In this document: positions 60,778 through 64,000 of the stretch, one piece after another
How the letters are laid out: each line of letters starts with the position of its first letter
How positions within the stretch are numbered: the first letter of the stretch is position 1
Assembly: GCA_050250875.1 (NCBI GenBank)
Contig: JBFWNV010000015.1
Span: 8,146 to 72,145, forward strand
Origin: CAWAYR01 sp050250875
Lineage (GTDB): Bacteria; Acidobacteriota; Vicinamibacteria; Vicinamibacterales; UBA2999
Direction: 5' to 3'
Length of the DNA: 64,000 nucleotides
Position numbers and translations under genes: made by a program
Notes under the pieces: generated by a model
Database searches by the model: none
Told to the model about the DNA's origin: nothing
Seen by the model: the letters and a program-made list of their open reading frames with translations, nothing else

Positions 60778-61716
60778 ATGAGCGCACGACGTCTCGACGG
60801 CAACCGGGTGGCCGCGGCCATCCGCGCCGACCTCGCCCCGCGGATCGCCGCCTTCACGGCCGCGCACGGCCGGCCCCCGGCGCTCGGCCTGGTCCTCGCC
60901 GGCGCCGATCCGGCGTCGGAAATCTATGTCCGCAACAAGGTGCGCACGGCCGACGAGGCCGGCTGCCGCGCCGAGCTGGTCAGGCTGCCGGCCGACGCCA
61001 CGCTCGCCGACACCCTGGCGGTCGTCAATCGCCTGAACCACGACGACGGCATCGACGGCATCCTGGTCCAGTCGCCGCTGCCGCGGGCGATGGGCGCCGA
61101 CGCCGAGCAGCAGGTCTTCGATGCGCTCGATCCCGCCAAGGACGTCGACGGCTTCCACGCCGAGAACGTCGGCCGGCTGGTGCAGAAGCGGGCGCGGCTG
61201 GTCGCCTGCACGCCCAGCGGCGTCATCGAACTGCTGCGGCGCGAGGGGCTGCCGATCGCCGGGCGCCACGCCGTGGTCATCGGCCGCAGTGACATCGTCG
61301 GCAAGCCGATGGCGCTGCTGCTCCTGCACCACGACGCCACGGTCACCATCTGCCACTCGCGCACCCCTGACGTCGCGGCGGTCGCCCGCCAGGCCGACCT
61401 GGTCGTTGCCGGTGTCGGCCGGGCCGGGTTCGTGACACCCGACTTCGTGAAGCCGGGGGCGCTGGTGATCGACGTCGGCATCAACCGCGTCACCGACGCC
61501 GCCACCGTCGCCGCGCTGTATCCCGAGGGGCATCCCCGCCGCCGGCAGTTCGCCGAGAAGGGCAGCCTGGTGGTCGGCGACGTCCACCCCGCGGTCGAAG
61601 CGGTGGCCGGGGCGATGACGCCGGTGCCGGGCGGCGTCGGCCCGCTGACCATCGCCATGCTGCTCCACAACACCGTGGTCGCGGCCGAGGACCGGGCGGC
61701 GCACCGCCGCGGGTGA
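60778..61716 (+). CDS. folD: methylenetetrahydrofolate dehydrogenase / methenyltetrahydrofolate cyclohydrolase
   Basis: FolD interconverts one-carbon tetrahydrofolate forms with NADP. The 312-residue protein has SEIYVRNKVRTADEAG (catalytic lysine), DGILVQSPLPRA, AKDVDGFHAENVGRLVQ, VVIGRSDIVGKPMALLLLHHDATVTICHS and the late TPVPGGVGPLTIAMLL. No riboswitch is seen in the 59 bases upstream. It overlaps or abuts coaE. Confidence 0.96.
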   Translation: MSARRLDGNRVAAAIRADLAPRIAAFTAAHGRPPALGLVLAGADPASEIYVRNKVRTADEAGCRAELVRLPADATLADTLAVVNRLNHDDGIDGILVQSPLPRAMGADAEQQVFDALDPAKDVDGFHAENVGRLVQKRARLVACTPSGVIELLRREGLPIAGRHAVVIGRSDIVGKPMALLLLHHDATVTICHSRTPDVAAVARQADLVVAGVGRAGFVTPDFVKPGALVIDVGINRVTDAATVAALYPEGHPRRRQFAEKGSLVVGDVHPAVEAVAGAMTPVPGGVGPLTIAMLLHNTVVAAEDRAAHRRG

Positions 61717-61724
61717 GGGCGGCG

Positions 61725-62312
61725 ATGCGCCGCGTGGTGTTGACCGGAGGTATCGCGACCGGCAAGTCGACGGTGGCGGCGACGCTGGTGCGCCGCGGCG
61801 TGCCGGTGGTCGACGCCGACCGGCTGGCCCGCGAGGCGGTCGCACCGGGCAGCGACGGGCTGCGCGCCGTGGTCGCCCGGTTCGGCCCCGGCGTCCTCGA
61901 TGCCGCCGGGGCGCTCGACCGGGCCGCCCTCGGTCGGCGGGTGTTCGCCGACGCCGCGGCTCGCCGCGATCTGGAGCAGATCGTCCACCCCTACGTTCGG
62001 GCCGGTGTCGCGGCCTTTCTCGCCGCGGCGGGCGGGCCGGCGGCCGTGGCCGAGATCCCGCTGGCCTACGAGACCGGCTGGTTCCGCGCGTTCGACGCCG
62101 TGGTGGTGGCGGCCTGTCACCCACGCGTCCAGGCCGAGCGGCTGCGCGCGCGCGATCGTCTCGACGACGTCGCGATCGCCGCCCGCCTGGCGGCGCAGTG
62201 GCCCATCGAAGACAAGGCGCGGCTGGCCGACCGCGTGATCCGCACCGACGGCGCACTCGCCGACACCACACGTCAGGCCGAGGCGCTGGCCGACTGGCTG
62301 CTGCGGGCGTAG
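61725..62312 (+). CDS. coaE: dephospho-CoA kinase
   Basis: CoaE phosphorylates dephospho-CoA in the last step of CoA synthesis. The 195-residue protein has the P-loop VVLTGGIATGKSTVAATL, PVVDADRLAREAV and LAAQWPIEDKARLADRVI. ATG 61725 is preferred; a GTG at 61713 in the folD stop would add four residues. It converges with lapB across the octamer array. Confidence 0.94.
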   Translation: MRRVVLTGGIATGKSTVAATLVRRGVPVVDADRLAREAVAPGSDGLRAVVARFGPGVLDAAGALDRAALGRRVFADAAARRDLEQIVHPYVRAGVAAFLAAAGGPAAVAEIPLAYETGWFRAFDAVVVAACHPRVQAERLRARDRLDDVAIAARLAAQWPIEDKARLADRVIRTDGALADTTRQAEALADWLLRA

Positions 62313-62316
62313 CCCG

Positions 62317-62380
62317 GCGAGATCAGCAGATCGGCCGATCCCCAGGTCGCCAGATCAACCGATCACCCGGTCAACCGATC
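62317..62380. repeat. octamer word array between coaE and lapB
   Basis: Eight units of eight bases, each ending GATC or GGTC (consensus near NNCCGATC), fill the convergent gap. The array starts four bases after the coaE stop and its last bases form part of the lapB stop codon (TGA on minus). On the minus strand the units beginning TGATC or TGACC place stops in successive frames. Confidence 0.85.
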
Positions 62381-63596
62381 AGAGTTCTGCGGCGTCCTTC
62401 ACCGGCGCGATCCGCTCCTCGACGAAGCTGTTCCATTCGTGGCAGTGGGGACACTGCCAGAGCAGCTCGGTGCTGCGGTAGTGGCAGCGCAGGCAGACGT
62501 GCGGGTCGAGGAAGAAGACCGCGTCCTTGGCGTGGCGCACGTAGCGCTCCACCTGAACGCGCTCCAGGTCGAGGCCGAGCAGGACTTCCCAGATCGCCTC
62601 GTGCACGGTCAGGCCATGCGGGTTGTGGCTGAGCGCCTCGAGCAGCTGATCGAGCGCCGCGCTCCGCTCGCCGCGGTCGGCGAGCGCCTGTCCGAGCGCC
62701 AATCGAGCCCGCCAGTTCTGCGGGCTGGCGGCGACCAGCCGCCGGCAGAGATCGAGGAAGCGACCGGGGTCGCCCTGGGCGGCGTAGCTGCGCCGCAGCC
62801 GGTCGAGGACGAGGTGCGCGCGCTCGGGCGTGGTGTCGACCAGTCGTTCCCAGACGCGCACCGCCTCGGCGTGGTCGCCCTGGCGATCCAGGGTGTCGCC
62901 GAGGTTGACGGTCGCCGGGGTGACGAACCCGTCGAGGTCGAGCGCGGCGCGGAACCGCGCCTGCGCCGTGGCGAGGTCGCCGCCGCGGAGGGCGGCCAGG
63001 CCGCGCTCGTTCTCGAGGAAGGCGAGAATCGCCTTGCTGCGCGCCGGCGGCTCGGGGCCGTCGAGCGCGACCAGCTCCTGGCGGATCCGCGCCGCCTCCT
63101 CCCACTGATGCTGCTCCTCGTAGACCTTCTCCAGATGGAGCAGCGCGTAGCTGTTCGACGGATCGAGCCGCCGCACTTCCTTGAACGCCTCGACGGCGCG
63201 GTCGACGAACCCGCCGCGTTTGAAGTCGAGGCCCAGGCACAGCATCACGTAGGCGTGCTCGAGGCGGGTGAGCTTCTGGCGCTGGAGCAGCGCCTGGTGG
63301 ACCTGGATGGCGCGGGTGACCTGGCCGCGTTCGCGGTAGACGTTGCCGAGAATCAGGTGGATTTCGAGGGCGTCGGCGTCGACCCGGGCCGCCTGGCTCA
63401 GTTCTTCGATGGCCAGGTCGATCTGGTTGGCGACCAGGAAGTTCAAGCCGAGCACGTAGTGATGGGAGTCGCGGGCCTTGCGGCGGTCGATCCAGCGTCC
63501 GTCGCGCAGCTTGTAGCGCTCCCAGGCCTTGCCGATGGCCACCCCGGCGAGCAGGGCGAGCAGCGCCGAGATGAAGGGGAGATAGCCGTCGAGCAT
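62379..63596 (-). CDS. lapB: LPS assembly protein LapB-like (YciM)
   Basis: LapB is an inner-membrane TPR protein that controls lipopolysaccharide synthesis, in E. coli through LpxC turnover. The 405-residue protein has an N-terminal anchor (LPFISALLALLAGVAIGKAW), TPR units from about 45 to 350 and the rubredoxin-like end CLRCHYRSTELLWQCPHCHEW with four cysteines. Length and order fit LapB. It lies next to kdsD, also in the lipopolysaccharide pathway. Confidence 0.93.
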   Translation of the reverse strand: MLDGYLPFISALLALLAGVAIGKAWERYKLRDGRWIDRRKARDSHHYVLGLNFLVANQIDLAIEELSQAARVDADALEIHLILGNVYRERGQVTRAIQVHQALLQRQKLTRLEHAYVMLCLGLDFKRGGFVDRAVEAFKEVRRLDPSNSYALLHLEKVYEEQHQWEEAARIRQELVALDGPEPPARSKAILAFLENERGLAALRGGDLATAQARFRAALDLDGFVTPATVNLGDTLDRQGDHAEAVRVWERLVDTTPERAHLVLDRLRRSYAAQGDPGRFLDLCRRLVAASPQNWRARLALGQALADRGERSAALDQLLEALSHNPHGLTVHEAIWEVLLGLDLERVQVERYVRHAKDAVFFLDPHVCLRCHYRSTELLWQCPHCHEWNSFVEERIAPVKDAAEL

Positions 63597-63607
63597 CGCG
63601 CCGTCCG

Positions 63608-64000
63608 TCAGACCAGCCCGGTCTTCCAGAGCTCGTGCAGGTGGACGACGCCGACCGGCCGACCGTCGGCGACGACGATCACGGCGGTGATCTTGCGCTG
63701 CTCGAGCAGGTGCAGGGCCTCGGCGGCGAGGGTGTCGGGGGCGACCGTCACCGGGCGTGGGCTCATGACCTCGGCGGCCGTCAGTCCGCGGACGTCGCCG
63801 CTGGCCGCCACGGCCCGCCGGACGTCGCCGTCGGTGACGACACCGAGCAGCCGCCCGTCGGGCGCCACGACGCAGGTGATGCCCATGTGGCCGCGGGTGA
63901 TCTCGGCGATCACCGCGCCCATCACGGCGGTCGGCGCCACGGCCGGCAGATCCGCGCCCTGCTTCATGATGCCGTCGACGCGGCGGGCGCGCCGATAGAG
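63608..64000 (-). CDS. kdsD: arabinose-5-phosphate isomerase, C-terminal part (runs off the window)
   Basis: The 130 residues seen are the C-terminal end of a KdsD/KpsF/GutQ protein. GALYRR-type sequence is reduced to LYRRARRVDGIMKQGADLP before two CBS motifs with MGAVIAEITRGHMGITCVV, LLGVVTDGDVRRAVAA and EVMSPRPVTVAPDTLAAEAL, then AVIVVADGRPVGVVHLHELW. The SIS catalytic domain lies beyond base 64000. ATG 63967 is inside the gene, not its start. KdsD makes arabinose-5-phosphate for Kdo. Confidence 0.88.
   Translation of the reverse strand, partial: LYRRARRVDGIMKQGADLPAVAPTAVMGAVIAEITRGHMGITCVVAPDGRLLGVVTDGDVRRAVAASGDVRGLTAAEVMSPRPVTVAPDTLAAEALHLLEQRKITAVIVVADGRPVGVVHLHELWKTGLV

Noticed and set aside
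62317..62380. CRISPR array in the coaE-lapB gap
   Set aside because: The unit is only eight bases with no spacers between units, and no cas genes are nearby.

Overview
The window is very GC-rich bacterial chromosome (well above 65 percent G+C by eye) with tightly packed genes, many ATGA or GTGA stop/start overlaps, an outer-membrane lipid and murein economy (LolA, LapB, a KdsD fragment, NagZ, Mpl), type IV pilus genes (pilMNOPQ) and many secreted fibronectin-type-III proteins. Gene content and order suggest a Gram-negative of the phylum Acidobacteriota, most likely class Vicinamibacteria. That placement is an inference from gene content, not a computed phylogeny. I see no phage, insertion sequence, CRISPR array or rRNA.

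Layout. 1-5.1 kb: a membrane protein pair, then pgpA, cinA, plsY and gpsA (phospholipid head). 5.1-9.1 kb: ftsY, then ribD, ribE and ribBA. 9.1-13.4 kb: ffh with the ribosome-maturation string rpsP-khpA-rimM-trmD-rplS-rnhB. 13.4-17.6 kb: a TPR protein, a small membrane protein with no standard start codon, a TenI/ThiE-like protein, a RodZ-like HTH membrane protein and a repeat protein. 17.5-18.8 kb (minus): a 75-residue protein and a GHMP sugar kinase, fired divergently from 18.8-26.2 kb: nagZ, LD-carboxypeptidase, mpl, pxpB, pxpC, murB and murA, a murein recycling and synthesis cluster. 26.2-28.7 kb (minus): a secretin-like lipoprotein and lolA, then tRNA-Ala(CGC). 28.9-40.1 kb (minus): an accessory surface block of two GT39-like membrane proteins, a two-domain acetyltransferase, one intact and one degenerate metzincin, and two FN3 proteins sharing an unrecognised C-terminal domain. 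40.3-46.5 kb: pfkA (plus), then on minus the translation operon rplM-rpsI-rpsB-tsf-pyrH-frr followed by a threonine synthase. 47.0-55.3 kb: pilMNOPQ, two lipoproteins and a TPR protein. 55.4-62.3 kb: pepP, accB, accC, thiE, an amino-acid permease, folD and coaE. 62.4-64 kb (minus): lapB and the C-terminal end of kdsD.

Most genes are housekeeping. The parts that look new are regulatory and structural: (i) intergenic arrays of 6-, 7- or 8-base words at operon junctions; (ii) several promoters whose -10 lies so close to the start codon that the mRNA should be leaderless or nearly so, including a divergent pair sharing one palindromic -10; (iii) a sigma-54-type site in front of the pilus operon; (iv) an FN3-protein island with a pseudo-protease and a paired orphan domain; (v) a MurA whose catalytic cysteine position is aspartate.
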